A model generated the notes under the pieces. The model was not told the DNA's origin. It made no database searches and saw only the letters and a list, made by a program, of their open reading frames with translations. Below are positions 50,446 to 59,366 of a stretch of DNA of 64,000 bases, one piece after another. Within the stretch, counting starts at the first letter, position 1, and each line of letters begins with the position of its first letter. Both the position numbers and the translations under genes were made by a program. This stretch comes from Chloroflexota bacterium (GTDB taxonomy: Bacteria; Chloroflexota; Anaerolineae; Promineifilales; Promineifilaceae), in assembly GCA_022616275.1 (NCBI GenBank), contig JAKEFB010000181.1, positions 26,411-90,410 of the forward strand, in the 5' to 3' direction.

Positions 50446-53400
50446 CTATTCGCGATTCTCTTTAGGGGAGAGACGTTGCCCGGCCTCGGCCAGCATCGTT
50501 TCGATGTCTGGGAACACCGGCCACAGCCGGGCTGTGCCGTCGGCGCTGGCTGTGACCAGCCGCGTGCCGTCAGGGCTGAAATCGGCCGCCCAGACCACGC
50601 CGGTACGGCCATCGAAGCGGGTGATTAAATGGCCATTTTCATCCCACAGCCGGGCCGTGCCGTCGGCGCTGGTCGTCACCAACCGCGTGCCGCTGTTATT
50701 GAACCGGACCGACAAAACAGCGCTGGTGTGGCCCTGAAGCACGGCCAGCGGCCGGCCGTCGCTATCCCACAGGCGCGCCGTCCCGTCCAGGCTGGCTGTG
50801 GCCAGGCGTGTCCCATCTGGGCTAAAGACGGCTGACCAGACCGCGCCGGTATGGCCGTCCAGGGTTGCCAATGGCTGGCCGGCCACATCCCATAGATGGA
50901 CAGCGCCGCCCCACCCGGCGGCCGTCACCAGCCGCGTGCTATTTGGGCTGAAAGAAGCCAACCAGACCGGGCCGGTTGTTTCCGCCAAAGCGGTCAGCCG
51001 GTCGCCATCCAGTTGCCATAGTTGCGCTGTACCATCCCAACTGGTTGCGGCCAGGTAACGGCCATCGCCACTGAAGGCTACCCCGTTCAACGACCCGGCG
51101 CCCTCCAGAACAGCCAGCAAATTGCCGGCCGTGTCCCACACCCGGGCCGACGTGGCCGCGCAGATGGCCGCGCCGTCCATTTCATCGCAGCCCAGCGTCA
51201 CGACCTGTTGGCCGTCGGGGCTAAAAACCACCAGGTTAATAGTGGCAGTGTGGGCCTGAAAAGCAACCACCGGCTCACCCTCGCTGTTCCACAACTGAAC
51301 CAGACCGGCCGTACAGCCGCCCCATTCGTCCAACCCTGCACAGCCGGCCGTGGCTACCTGGCTACCGTCAGGGTGAAATGCCGCGGCCGCCACAGCGTCA
51401 GGGCTGTCCAGGGCGGCCAGGAAGTTGCCGTCGGCATCCCAAAGCCGGGCCACCCCGTCGCCAGTCGTCAGCAGGCTTCCGCCATCCGGGCTAAAGGCTA
51501 CCGAGCGGATCGCTGCCTGGTGGTCGAGCGTCGCCAGCGACCCGCCTTCGCCGGCTGCGCCCCACAGCCTGGCCGTCCCGTCCTCGCTGGCCGTAACGAC
51601 ACGCGACCCGTCGGGGCTGAAATCGGCCGACCAGAGCACTCCTGTGTGGCCCTCGAAAACAGCCAGCAGATGGCCGGCCGTATCCCACAGACGGCTGAAC
51701 CGGTCTACCCCGGCCGTCACCAGGCGCGACCCGTCAGGGCTGAACCGGGCGGCTGTCACTCCCGCTCCACTCCCCAGGACAGCCAGCAGGCTGCTGTCAG
51801 TGTCCCACAGCCGGGCGGTGCCGTCCATACTGGCGGTGACCAAATGTGTCCCTGTGGCGTCAAAGGCCACGCTGCGCACCGCTCCCTGGTGCCCTTCCAG
51901 GACGGCCAGCGGGCTGCCGTTCAGATCCCACAACCAGACCGTACTATCTTCCCCGGCCGTGGCCAGGCTGATCCCGGCCGGGTGATAGGCAGCGCTCATA
52001 ACGCCCCCGGCATGGCCTTCCAGGATCGCCAGGGGATTGCCGTTGACGTCCCATAACCAGGCTGTGCCGTCCAGGCTGGTGGTAGCAATTAACGCCCCGT
52101 CCGGGCTAAAGAGGGCCTGGGTCAATCCGGCCGTGTGGCCTTCCAAGACAGCCAGCGAATTGCCGTCGGCGTCCCACAGCCAGGCCGTCCCATCTACGCT
52201 GGCCGTCACCAGGTAAGCGCCGTCCGGGCTGAAAGCGACCGTGACCACGCCGGCCGAGTGGCCTTCCAGGGCGGCCAATGGATAGCCATCGGCGTCCCAC
52301 AGTCGGGCTGTGCCGTCCTCGCTGGCCGTTGCCAGCCGGGCGCCATCCGGGCTGAAGGCTGCCATCGTCACCAATGCCGAATGGCCTTCCAGGACAGCCA
52401 GCGGGTGGCCGTCGGCGTCCCACAACCGGGCGGTGTTGTCGGCGCTGGTTGTCACAATGCGGCTGCCGTCCGGGCTAAAGTGGGCGGCTGTCACCTGCGC
52501 CGTGTGGCCGGGCAAGACCCCCTGGAACGATGGAACCGTCAGGGCCTGGTATAGGGCCGCCTGGGCTTCGGCCGTGTAGATGCCGTCCGTCTCGTAGGTC
52601 GCGTTGACTGCCTGGACGGCCAGCGACAGGCCCAGGTCAGCGTCCCGGGGCAGGGCCTCGGCCGAGCGGGCGGCCAATTCGCGGGCGTAGGCCAGCCGGC
52701 TCTGTTGCTGGGCCCAGGCAGCGTAGCGGCGCGATTCCTGGGCCAGGAGCAGGGCGACCACAACCAGGATAGCGGCCATACAGAAAGCAATCGTAGATAG
52801 ACGCACCCATCGCCTCAAACGGGCGTTGGTCTGGCGTTGCTCGTCGGCCTGTTGTTGTTGGACGGCCGCCAGTTGCTGCGCGGCCGCCAACTCGCGTTGC
52901 CGTCGCGCCTCCTGCTCCACCATCTCCCGCTCGCGCAAGGTCAGGCTTTCGCGGATAAAGCCCTGGTCAACCAGGCTCAAATCCGCCTCGCGCCGGGCCA
53001 GCCACTCCCTGGCTTCGGCCAGCGGCGCGCCGCGCAGCAGCGCCCCCTCGTCCTGGCTGCTGCCTTCCCACTGGCGGCGCAGCGTCCGCAGCCGCTCCTG
53101 CCAGGCCCGGAAAGCACGGTCGCTGGCCAGCCAGCCAGCCAGCCGTCCCCAGTTATGAATTAAAGCCTCGTGGGCCAGCTCGATTGTCTCCTGGCCGGCG
53201 GCGTCCTGGCCGGTCACCACCAGGCGAGCATTGGCCAGTTGCTGGACGACCGGCCAGTCTTCCTCGCCCAGTTCAGCCCGAGCCGCCCGGCGGCGAGCAT
53301 CCTCCGTGCCTTCGCCGAGATGAACCAGTTGGACTAGCACGCGGCGGGCCTGGAATTGTTCGGCCTCGCTCAAGGCGGCGTAAATCTCTTCGGCGTAGCC

Positions 53401-54495
53401 GGCCAGCGCGCCTTCGGCCCGGCCGATAGCCTCGTATGTCGCGTGAGTCAGGCAACCCTTTTCCTGCCGTTCCCACAACAGGGTCAGGGCAAACTGAAGC
53501 AGCGGCAAATTACCAGGGTCGGGTCCCACGTTGTCGAGAATACGCCCCACCAGCCCGGCCTGGAAACGGACGCCTAGCCGGAACGCCGGCCGGACAATAG
53601 CCTGTTGCAATTCGTCGCGGGTCATAGGGCCCAGCAGCAGGGTATGGTCCTGGAGAGCGTCGGCCAGCGGCCGGTGGGCCAATGCCTGGCCCCAAAAATC
53701 GGCCCGTAAGGCGACCACCAGGTGGTACGATCTGGCCGAACCCGGGCGGATCAAAACGTCCAGGAAGCGGTGGCGCACGGCCGGCTCCGGGCACAAGGTA
53801 TATAGCTCTTCAAATTGGTCGGCGACCAGGAGCAGAGAGCCGGCCTGGGGGTATTTTTGTTCCAGCAGCCGGGTGACTTCGGCCAGGGCCATCTCCTCCT
53901 GTCTGAGGACAGTAGCCAGCTTCAGCGTCTCGGCCAGCCGGTCAGCCTCGCTCATCTCCGGCTCCAGCAGGGGCAAGAGGGCGGCCGCCAACGCCTGGAA
54001 GGGCCGCCCGCCGGGACGGAAAGGGACTAACAGCCAGCGCCCCTGGTGGTGCAGGCGCGGCAGCAGCCCGGCAAACAACACCGATGACTTGCCGCTGCCG
54101 GAAGGGCCAACCACAGCAGTAAACGCGCGGCGCTGGACGGCCGTCACCAAACTATGGGTCATTCGTTCCCGACCAAAAAAGAAAGCGGCGTCCTCTTCCC
54201 GGAAAGCCAGCAACCCCCGGTACGGGCAAGACAGGTCGGCCGGCGCCGGCCCGGGCCAGCCGACCTGCGGCCGCAGACGGGCGGCAGCCGCCATCAGGGT
54301 ATCCAGCCGGTCGCGGCGCTGCAGCGCGGCAATCAACTCGCGCACTTTGGCTGTTTTGCCCTCGCCGCCCAATTCCTCGTAGTCCACACCCGTATCCAGG
54401 CAAAGCGTCTTTAGCTCTTCCAGGTCGAAGTGGGTCACCAGCAATTGGCGCACCTGGGTCTCTATTCCGGCCTGAGTCACACCGTTGTCGTTCAT
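50446..54495 (-). CDS. effector-associated domain - nSTAND NTPase - TM - 16-blade WD40 protein
   Basis: A 1349-aa protein. Residues 10-65 are a Death-like effector-associated domain (LVTHFDLEELKTLCLDTGVD, YEELGGEGKTAKVRELIAAL). The nSTAND NTPase runs from about 85 to 480, with Walker A GPSGSGKSSVL (about 127) and Walker B LLLVADQFEELY. A coiled coil leads to one membrane segment (about 562-585, LSTIAFCMAAILVVVALLLA). From about 650 there are 16 WD40 units of about 41 residues ending in DGTARLWD or close variants. This is the architecture of predicted bacterial conflict/programmed-death switches: WD40 senses, nSTAND switches, the N-terminal domain recruits an effector with a matching domain. 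The start at ATG 54495 is preferred over 54570, which lies in a hairpin. Confidence 0.92.
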   Translation of the reverse strand: MNDNGVTQAGIETQVRQLLVTHFDLEELKTLCLDTGVDYEELGGEGKTAKVRELIAALQRRDRLDTLMAAAARLRPQVGWPGPAPADLSCPYRGLLAFREEDAAFFFGRERMTHSLVTAVQRRAFTAVVGPSGSGKSSVLFAGLLPRLHHQGRWLLVPFRPGGRPFQALAAALLPLLEPEMSEADRLAETLKLATVLRQEEMALAEVTRLLEQKYPQAGSLLLVADQFEELYTLCPEPAVRHRFLDVLIRPGSARSYHLVVALRADFWGQALAHRPLADALQDHTLLLGPMTRDELQQAIVRPAFRLGVRFQAGLVGRILDNVGPDPGNLPLLQFALTLLWERQEKGCLTHATYEAIGRAEGALAGYAEEIYAALSEAEQFQARRVLVQLVHLGEGTEDARRRAARAELGEEDWPVVQQLANARLVVTGQDAAGQETIELAHEALIHNWGRLAGWLASDRAFRAWQERLRTLRRQWEGSSQDEGALLRGAPLAEAREWLARREADLSLVDQGFIRESLTLREREMVEQEARRQRELAAAQQLAAVQQQQADEQRQTNARLRRWVRLSTIAFCMAAILVVVALLLAQESRRYAAWAQQQSRLAYARELAARSAEALPRDADLGLSLAVQAVNATYETDGIYTAEAQAALYQALTVPSFQGVLPGHTAQVTAAHFSPDGSRIVTTSADNTARLWDADGHPLAVLEGHSALVTMAAFSPDGARLATASEDGTARLWDADGYPLAALEGHSAGVVTVAFSPDGAYLVTASVDGTAWLWDADGNSLAVLEGHTAGLTQALFSPDGALIATTSLDGTAWLWDVNGNPLAILEGHAGGVMSAAYHPAGISLATAGEDSTVWLWDLNGSPLAVLEGHQGAVRSVAFDATGTHLVTASMDGTARLWDTDSSLLAVLGSGAGVTAARFSPDGSRLVTAGVDRFSRLWDTAGHLLAVFEGHTGVLWSADFSPDGSRVVTASEDGTARLWGAAGEGGSLATLDHQAAIRSVAFSPDGGSLLTTGDGVARLWDADGNFLAALDSPDAVAAAAFHPDGSQVATAGCAGLDEWGGCTAGLVQLWNSEGEPVVAFQAHTATINLVVFSPDGQQVVTLGCDEMDGAAICAATSARVWDTAGNLLAVLEGAGSLNGVAFSGDGRYLAATSWDGTAQLWQLDGDRLTALAETTGPVWLASFSPNSTRLVTAAGWGGAVHLWDVAGQPLATLDGHTGAVWSAVFSPDGTRLATASLDGTARLWDSDGRPLAVLQGHTSAVLSVRFNNSGTRLVTTSADGTARLWDENGHLITRFDGRTGVVWAADFSPDGTRLVTASADGTARLWPVFPDIETMLAEAGQRLSPKENRE
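50510..52550 (-). repeat. tandem WD40 repeat array
   Basis: Sixteen units with a period near 123 bases. Blades 1-4 and 14-16 are close to each other; blades 10 and 11 carry small Cys-containing insertions (GCAGLDEWGGC and GCDEMDGAAIC), and blades 7, 9, 12 and 13 are more diverged. Repeat homogeneity at the DNA level suggests recent copying inside the gene. Confidence 0.85.
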
Positions 54496-54515
54496 AGTAA
54501 TCGGGAGATTGGAGC

Positions 54516-54550
54516 TTGGAGCTTGGAGATTGATAATCTCCAAGCTCCAA
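54516..54550. repeat. hairpin upstream of the WD40 gene
   Basis: Perfect 16-bp stem TTGGAGCTTGGAGATT / AATCTCCAAGCTCCAA with a GAT loop, built of repeated GGAGCTT/GGAGATT words, 21 bases before the ATG. It could hide or replace the ribosome-binding site; none is visible closer to the start. Confidence 0.6.
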
Positions 54551-54711
54551 TCTTTAATAAAGCCCTCCATAGAGCGTCTAAGGTGAGCGGCACTCTGGAG
54601 GCGCCGCGCACCGGGTATAGGATTGGCTTTATTATGATTCGAGGGGCTGGTTATTGCTGGACGGCCGGAGGGCGCAAAAGGGGCGGCCGGAGGTTAAGTG
54701 TCAGGTGTTTC

Positions 54712-54765
54712 GGTGTCAAGTATCAGGTGCGACAGATGGATACCTGACACCTGACACTTGACACC
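54712..54765 (-). terminator. hairpin after the FHA regulator gene
   Basis: Arms GGTGTCAAGTATCAGGT (54712-54728) and ACCTGACACTTGACACC (54749-54765) pair with one mismatch; a 20-base loop separates them. It abuts the stop of the FHA gene at 54,767. Made of GTGTCAGGT-like words, no T-tract. Confidence 0.5.
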
Positions 54766-54766
54766 T

Positions 54767-55414
54767 CTACACCTCCCCCGGCTGGTTGAGTCGCAGCCCA
54801 TAGTCGCGCCGCACCTCGATATATTCCCGCTCCGGCTGGACTGCTTTCAGCCGGGCCCGCAGCCGCTTGATCAGCCCGTCCACCGCTTCCTGGCTGACCC
54901 CCTCGGGGCTCACTCCCGGCCAGACGGTGGCCACAACCTCGGCCCGGGACACGACCTTGCCGGCCTGCTGGACCAGCAGCAACAGCAGGGTGAATTGGGC
55001 CGGCGACAGCGGCGGCGCCACCAGCCGGCCGTCCACCCACACGTCACGGTTCAGCTCGTCAATCCAGACGCCGTTCAGCCGACCCAGGCGCGGCCCGGCG
55101 GCCGTCTCGGCCGGGTCGTGGAAGTAAAAGGTGGCCACCCCGCCAAAGACGAGTTCATCCCCGTTCTGCAACCGCCGGGGATCGCGGCCGACCTGCTGGC
55201 CGTTGACAAATGTGCCGTTGCGGCTATCCAGGTCAACCAGGTAGTAGCCGGACTCCTGGTAAGCCAGCCGGGCGTGGCGGCGGGAGACGCGCGGCAGGGG
55301 GATGACCAGGTCGGCCGGTTCCTCCCGGCCAATCAAGAATTCCTCGGTCTTTAATGGCCACTCGCCGGGTTGGCCGTCTGGCCGGTAGCCGCTAAGCCAG
55401 GCGTTTTTACTCAT
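54767..55414 (-). CDS. FHA domain - winged-helix transcription factor
   Basis: A 215-aa regulator. The FHA domain at about 5-100 has the phospho-Thr binding signature IGREEPADLVIPLPRVSRRH then DLDSRNGTFVNGQQVG. The C-terminal OmpR-type winged helix at about 115-210 has LSPAQFTLLLLLVQQAGKVV, SRAEVVATVWPGVSPEGVSQ, VDGLIKRLRARLKA. Its ATG overlaps the kinase stop (ATGA), so the two are translationally coupled. The natural reading is that the kinase phosphorylates a Thr that the FHA binds, which then changes DNA binding. EmbR of mycobacteria pairs an FHA with a winged helix in the reverse order. Confidence 0.92.
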   Translation of the reverse strand: MSKNAWLSGYRPDGQPGEWPLKTEEFLIGREEPADLVIPLPRVSRRHARLAYQESGYYLVDLDSRNGTFVNGQQVGRDPRRLQNGDELVFGGVATFYFHDPAETAAGPRLGRLNGVWIDELNRDVWVDGRLVAPPLSPAQFTLLLLLVQQAGKVVSRAEVVATVWPGVSPEGVSQEAVDGLIKRLRARLKAVQPEREYIEVRRDYGLRLNQPGEV

Positions 55415-57660
55415 GGTCCTACTCCGTAGACATTGGTCGCGCCGCGCACAAAGAGCCAGTAGCCGGCCGGCGCAGGGGCAATGGAAATGGGGTCGCCCAG
55501 GCTAATGCGCCACTCGACGACCTCCGCGCCGCTGGCCGCCTCCAGGTAAAGGATGTCGCCGTTTTGAGTGGCCACCAGGACGGACGTGCCGTCGGTGAGC
55601 GGGGCGGCGCTGACGGCCGAGCCGGCGCTGCTTCGCCACAGTTCCGTGCCGGCCATGTCCCAGGCGTAGACTACCCCGTCGGCCGTCGTGGCGTAAACCT
55701 GGACACCATCGGTGGCCAACCCGGCCACGTCGTCGCTGGCCAGCCCGGCCCAGGCCCAGGCCCCATCGGCCATGCCATAGGCGTGGACCCAGCCCTGATT
55801 GGTGCCGACGATGACCTGGCCGGCCGCTTCGACCACCATCGGCGCGGTGGTCGGCACGCCAATCGTCTCCACCGTCCAACTGATGGCCAGCGTAGCCGAG
55901 TTGACGGCCGAAACGGTCTGGTCGACGCCGGCCAGGAAAACGGCCGCCCCGCCGGCGCTGGGCGGCAAACCAAAGATGTCGGTCTCGTGCAGATCGAGCG
56001 ACCAGTACAGTTCGCCCGTCAGCGGGTCCAGGGCGTGCAGCCAGCCACTGTCAGTGGCGGTGTACAGTAACCCGTCAGGGGCCGGGATGGCGCCGCCGTA
56101 AATGGTCCCTTGCAGCGTCTCCGGGCCGTGATACCAGACCAGCGACAGGTCGGCCAGACTGAAGGCCATCAGCTCCTGGTTGGTTGTGGCCAGATAGATG
56201 AGTGCCGGGTCGGCGGCGGCATAGAGCGCCGGCGGGCTACTCAAGGTGGTGGTCAGGGGCAGGTCCCAGGCGCGGAGGCCGGTGCTCCACTCCAGGGCCC
56301 GCAGCGCGCTGCCCGTTTCATTGTCTACCCCGAAAAAGACCGCCCCACCGCCGACGATCAGCCCCTGCCCGGAGTTGGCGCGCAGGCTGCGGAACCAGCG
56401 CGGCTGGGAATGGTAAACGGGCAGCCCCTCGTAGACGAAGTTGGTGTGGCCGGCGTCGCCGCCGGCCAGCGGCCAGACCCCGCCGGGGGCCGGCCAGGTG
56501 ATGGAGACGGGGGGAGGAGAGGGGGCGAGGGGGGGAGGGGGCGAGGGGGAGAGTTCGGGTGACACCGGCAAGGTGACGGTGGGGATGGGGGTGAATTCCT
56601 CGGCCAGAGTCTCTGTGGGGGCAATCTCAGCGATGGTCTCGGTGGGCACGGCCGTGCTCTCTCCGGCGAGTGTCTCGGTCGGGGCCGGCAAACCCCACAG
56701 CGCCGGGTTGAAGAGTACACCGAGGCTGGCCAGGACGCCCAGGCACAGCAGGAGGGGCAGGCCGACAACCAGCCACCGTCGTTGCCGGCGCCGCCTGGCC
56801 AAGGGGGCGGCCGGCGGGGCAGCGGCCGGTGGCAGCGCCGGTTCTGTCGTGATGGCGGCCGGGGCAGGTTCCCGCAGCGCCTGGGCAAAGGCGGCGGCCG
56901 TGGGGAAGCGCCGCTCCGGATCTTTGGCCAGGGCCGTTTCCAGCGCGCGCTCGACGGGCAGCGGCAGCGCCGGGTTAAACTCGGTTACCGGCGGGGCGGG
57001 GGTGTATAGTTGGTGGTGGAGGAGCGTGACCGGGTTAGGCTCGTCAAAGGGCGGGCGGCCGGCCACCATTTCGTAGAGGACGATGGCCAGGCTGTACAAA
57101 TCGGCCCGGCCGTCTACCGCCTCGCCGCGAATTTGCTCTGGGGCCATGTAGCGCGGCGTTCCCAACAACGCTTCAGGGGTGGTAATCGAGGGGGCGGCGG
57201 CCAGCCAGGAGAGGCCGAAATCCACGACCGTGGCCCGGTCTTCCCGGCCGATGAGGATGTTGGCTGGTTTCACGTCGCGGTGGACGATGCCGTGGCCGTG
57301 GGCGTAGTCCAGCGCCTGGCCGACCTGGTTAAAGAGAGCCAGGGCGCGGGCCAGCGGCAGCGGCCCCGCCTGCTCCAGAAGCTGGGCCAGCGTCTGGCCC
57401 TCGACCCATTCGAAGACGATGTAGGGCCGGCCGTCGTGCTCGCCAAATTCGTAGACGGTGGCAATGTGGGGGTGCTTTAGCCGGCCGACGGCGGCCGCCT
57501 CGCGGTGGAAGCGGGCCAATATGCTGGGGTCGAGGTCCAGGTGGGGGGCCAGCAGCTTGACGGCCACCGGCCGGTCCAGCGCCGGGTCCAGCGCCCGGTA
57601 GACGACGCCCATTCCCCCCCGGCCGACTTCATTTTCGACGAGAAAACGACCGATTTGCAT
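55411..57660 (-). CDS. membrane Ser/Thr protein kinase with extracellular PQQ-like propeller
   Basis: A 749-aa receptor kinase. Kinase domain at residues about 5-270: GRGGMGVVY loop, VAVKLL lysine, HRDVKPANILI, DFGLS, GTPRYMAPEQ. A basic/Pro-rich juxtamembrane stretch leads to one membrane segment at about 294-316 (WLVVGLPLLLCLGVLASLGV), followed by a Thr/Glu/Pro stalk. The outer part (about 400-749) is a PQQ-type propeller (LAGGDAGHTNFVYEGLPVYH, LIYLATTNQELMAFSLADLS, LLYTATDSGWLHALDPLTGE). The ATG at 57660 gives the standard kinase start. It is first gene of a two-gene operon with the FHA factor. Confidence 0.93.
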   Translation of the reverse strand: MQIGRFLVENEVGRGGMGVVYRALDPALDRPVAVKLLAPHLDLDPSILARFHREAAAVGRLKHPHIATVYEFGEHDGRPYIVFEWVEGQTLAQLLEQAGPLPLARALALFNQVGQALDYAHGHGIVHRDVKPANILIGREDRATVVDFGLSWLAAAPSITTPEALLGTPRYMAPEQIRGEAVDGRADLYSLAIVLYEMVAGRPPFDEPNPVTLLHHQLYTPAPPVTEFNPALPLPVERALETALAKDPERRFPTAAAFAQALREPAPAAITTEPALPPAAAPPAAPLARRRRQRRWLVVGLPLLLCLGVLASLGVLFNPALWGLPAPTETLAGESTAVPTETIAEIAPTETLAEEFTPIPTVTLPVSPELSPSPPPPLAPSPPPVSITWPAPGGVWPLAGGDAGHTNFVYEGLPVYHSQPRWFRSLRANSGQGLIVGGGAVFFGVDNETGSALRALEWSTGLRAWDLPLTTTLSSPPALYAAADPALIYLATTNQELMAFSLADLSLVWYHGPETLQGTIYGGAIPAPDGLLYTATDSGWLHALDPLTGELYWSLDLHETDIFGLPPSAGGAAVFLAGVDQTVSAVNSATLAISWTVETIGVPTTAPMVVEAAGQVIVGTNQGWVHAYGMADGAWAWAGLASDDVAGLATDGVQVYATTADGVVYAWDMAGTELWRSSAGSAVSAAPLTDGTSVLVATQNGDILYLEAASGAEVVEWRISLGDPISIAPAPAGYWLFVRGATNVYGVGP

Positions 57661-57851
57661 GCCCAGCGCAACCACTCCATCGTGACGGCCTCAATATTCC
57701 GCGACAGCAGTATCATACACCATGTTGGGGTTTCGATGGAATGAGAAAAGCGTGGCAGGGGGCAGGGCGGCCGGGGTACGGCCGATGAACAGCAAGCACA
57801 CACCCAGCCAAAGTATGAGCCTGTGTTTAGATGGCTTTGCAGTTGGACTAC

Positions 57852-58274
57852 TCACCATGCACGCCAACTGGTGGTGTGGTCCACTTTGATGACGATGAGT
57901 GGCCGACCGGCCAGGGACATGGTGGCGTATTGGGGGTATCTGGCCTCCAGCAAAGCGATGCCTGTCACGTAATCAGGCCCTGACTCAATCAGTGTGGCCT
58001 GACCACGAAGTTGCACCCAGGCCAGTTTACGCCAGTCCTCGTCGTAGTGGTCAATGATGACGGCGACGTGAGGATTGGTCTGGATGTTACGCACCCGCTT
58101 TAATTGATGTGGGCTGGCGCGTTTGGGTTTGTTATCAATCGGCGTGAACAGCCGCGCGCCGTCAAAGGCATAGACGATGGGGATAATATGTGGCCGGCCG
58201 TGTTCGTCTACTGTTGCCAGCCGGGCCACTCGTTGCGGTTCGAGGAACGGCTGTATCCAATCTTCTATCTCCAG
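57852..58274 (-). CDS. PPOX-class (pyridoxamine phosphate oxidase-like) flavin/F420-binding protein
   Basis: A small split-barrel protein with RVARLATVDEHGRPHIIPIV, FTPIDNKPKR, NPHVAVIIDHYDEDWRKLAW, VQLRGQATLIESGP and LAGRPLIVIKVDHTTSWRAW. This is the F420- or FMN-binding PPOX type, often annotated 'TIGR03668-like'. The obvious GTG at 58229 cuts off the first strand. In the same frame, EIEDWIQPFLEPQRVARLA is encoded upstream, and a perfect AAGGAGGT stands 6 bases before a CTG at 58274. I therefore place the start at that CTG (140 aa). Substrate unknown. Confidence 0.85.
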   Translation of the reverse strand: MEIEDWIQPFLEPQRVARLATVDEHGRPHIIPIVYAFDGARLFTPIDNKPKRASPHQLKRVRNIQTNPHVAVIIDHYDEDWRKLAWVQLRGQATLIESGPDYVTGIALLEARYPQYATMSLAGRPLIVIKVDHTTSWRAW

Positions 58275-58357
58275 TTTCCAACCTCCTTAAAATCCAGCTA
58301 CCGCCGGGATCACTTCCTGGCTAATCGCCTCAATTGGCGTTATCTCGTAATCAACGG

Positions 58358-59314
58358 CTAGGCCCGCCAGGCCAGCGTGGCCTGATCGAGCGCCTCGATC
58401 TCGGCCGCAGTCAGGGAGAAGGAGAGTGCTCCAGCATTATCGGCGGCCTGCTTGCCATTTTTCGCGCCTGGGATGGGCAGGACACTCTCGTTTTCAATCA
58501 GCCACCGGAGCGCGACCTGCGCCGGAGTCTTGTCATAGCTCTCTCCAATCTCACGCAGCAAGTTCACTACCGGCCGCACGGCCTCCAGACTGTTCCTGCG
58601 GAAATACGGCATAAACCGTCTGAACCCGGTAGGTCTAGCCCCGGTGACATACTTGCCGGTGAGCGCGCCGCTCGCCAGGGGTTGGTAGGCAATGAGCGTG
58701 ATCCCTAACTCACGACAGGCGTCCAAAACACCGTTCACCTCCAGTTGCCGGTGAAGCAGTGAATACTCGACTTGATTGGAGGCAAGCGGAATGCCGCGCC
58801 TGGCGAGCGCCGCGTGCGCGATTCGCATCTGTTCGGCCGAATAGTTGCTCACGCCGACTGCCTTGACCTTGCCCGCCTCGACAGCATCGGCCATCAGGTC
58901 CATCAGTTTGGGAATGGCTACCCGGTTGGAAGGGAAGTGATGCTGGTACAAATCCACCGAGTTCCGCCCCAGGCGCGCCAGGCTGGCATCAAGCGCCTGG
59001 GGCATGGCTTCGGTTCGGGAAAAAGGGCTGGGCGGAAACTTGGTCGCGACCAGAACGTCCTGGCCGCGGGCTAACTCCCCCAGCCGCCGCTCGGAGGCGC
59101 CATTGCTGTACATGGCCGCAGTATCGAACAAGGTGACGCCGGCGGCCAGGCTCGCCTCCAGCGCGCGTTTCTCCTCGTCAAAGCCGTGCGCGCCGCCATA
59201 AGCCAGCTTGGCCGGGTTCAGACGGGCCAGCCCCGTCGGGTCGCCCCAAGTCATCGCTCCGACGCCGAGCCTGGGGACTGGAAGATCGCTTTTTCCTAAT
59301 CTTGTCTTGGTCAT
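58358..59314 (-). CDS. aldo/keto reductase
   Basis: A 318-aa NADPH-dependent AKR with a TIM barrel. The catalytic tetrad is visible: Asp and Tyr in FDTAAMYSNG, Lys in VLVATKFPPS, His in LYQHHFPSN. NADPH-binding segments ALRWLIENESVLPIPGAKN and QAADNAGAL are typical of the AKR12/13-like, oxidoreductase YhdN-like group. It starts MTKTRLGKSDLPVPRLGVG with AAGGAAA upstream. The real substrate cannot be read from sequence. Confidence 0.94.
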   Translation of the reverse strand: MTKTRLGKSDLPVPRLGVGAMTWGDPTGLARLNPAKLAYGGAHGFDEEKRALEASLAAGVTLFDTAAMYSNGASERRLGELARGQDVLVATKFPPSPFSRTEAMPQALDASLARLGRNSVDLYQHHFPSNRVAIPKLMDLMADAVEAGKVKAVGVSNYSAEQMRIAHAALARRGIPLASNQVEYSLLHRQLEVNGVLDACRELGITLIAYQPLASGALTGKYVTGARPTGFRRFMPYFRRNSLEAVRPVVNLLREIGESYDKTPAQVALRWLIENESVLPIPGAKNGKQAADNAGALSFSLTAAEIEALDQATLAWRA

Positions 59315-59366
59315 TTTCCATTTTCCTTATTAGCGCTGCTTAACCCCCAAAACAGGAGTACGCGTT

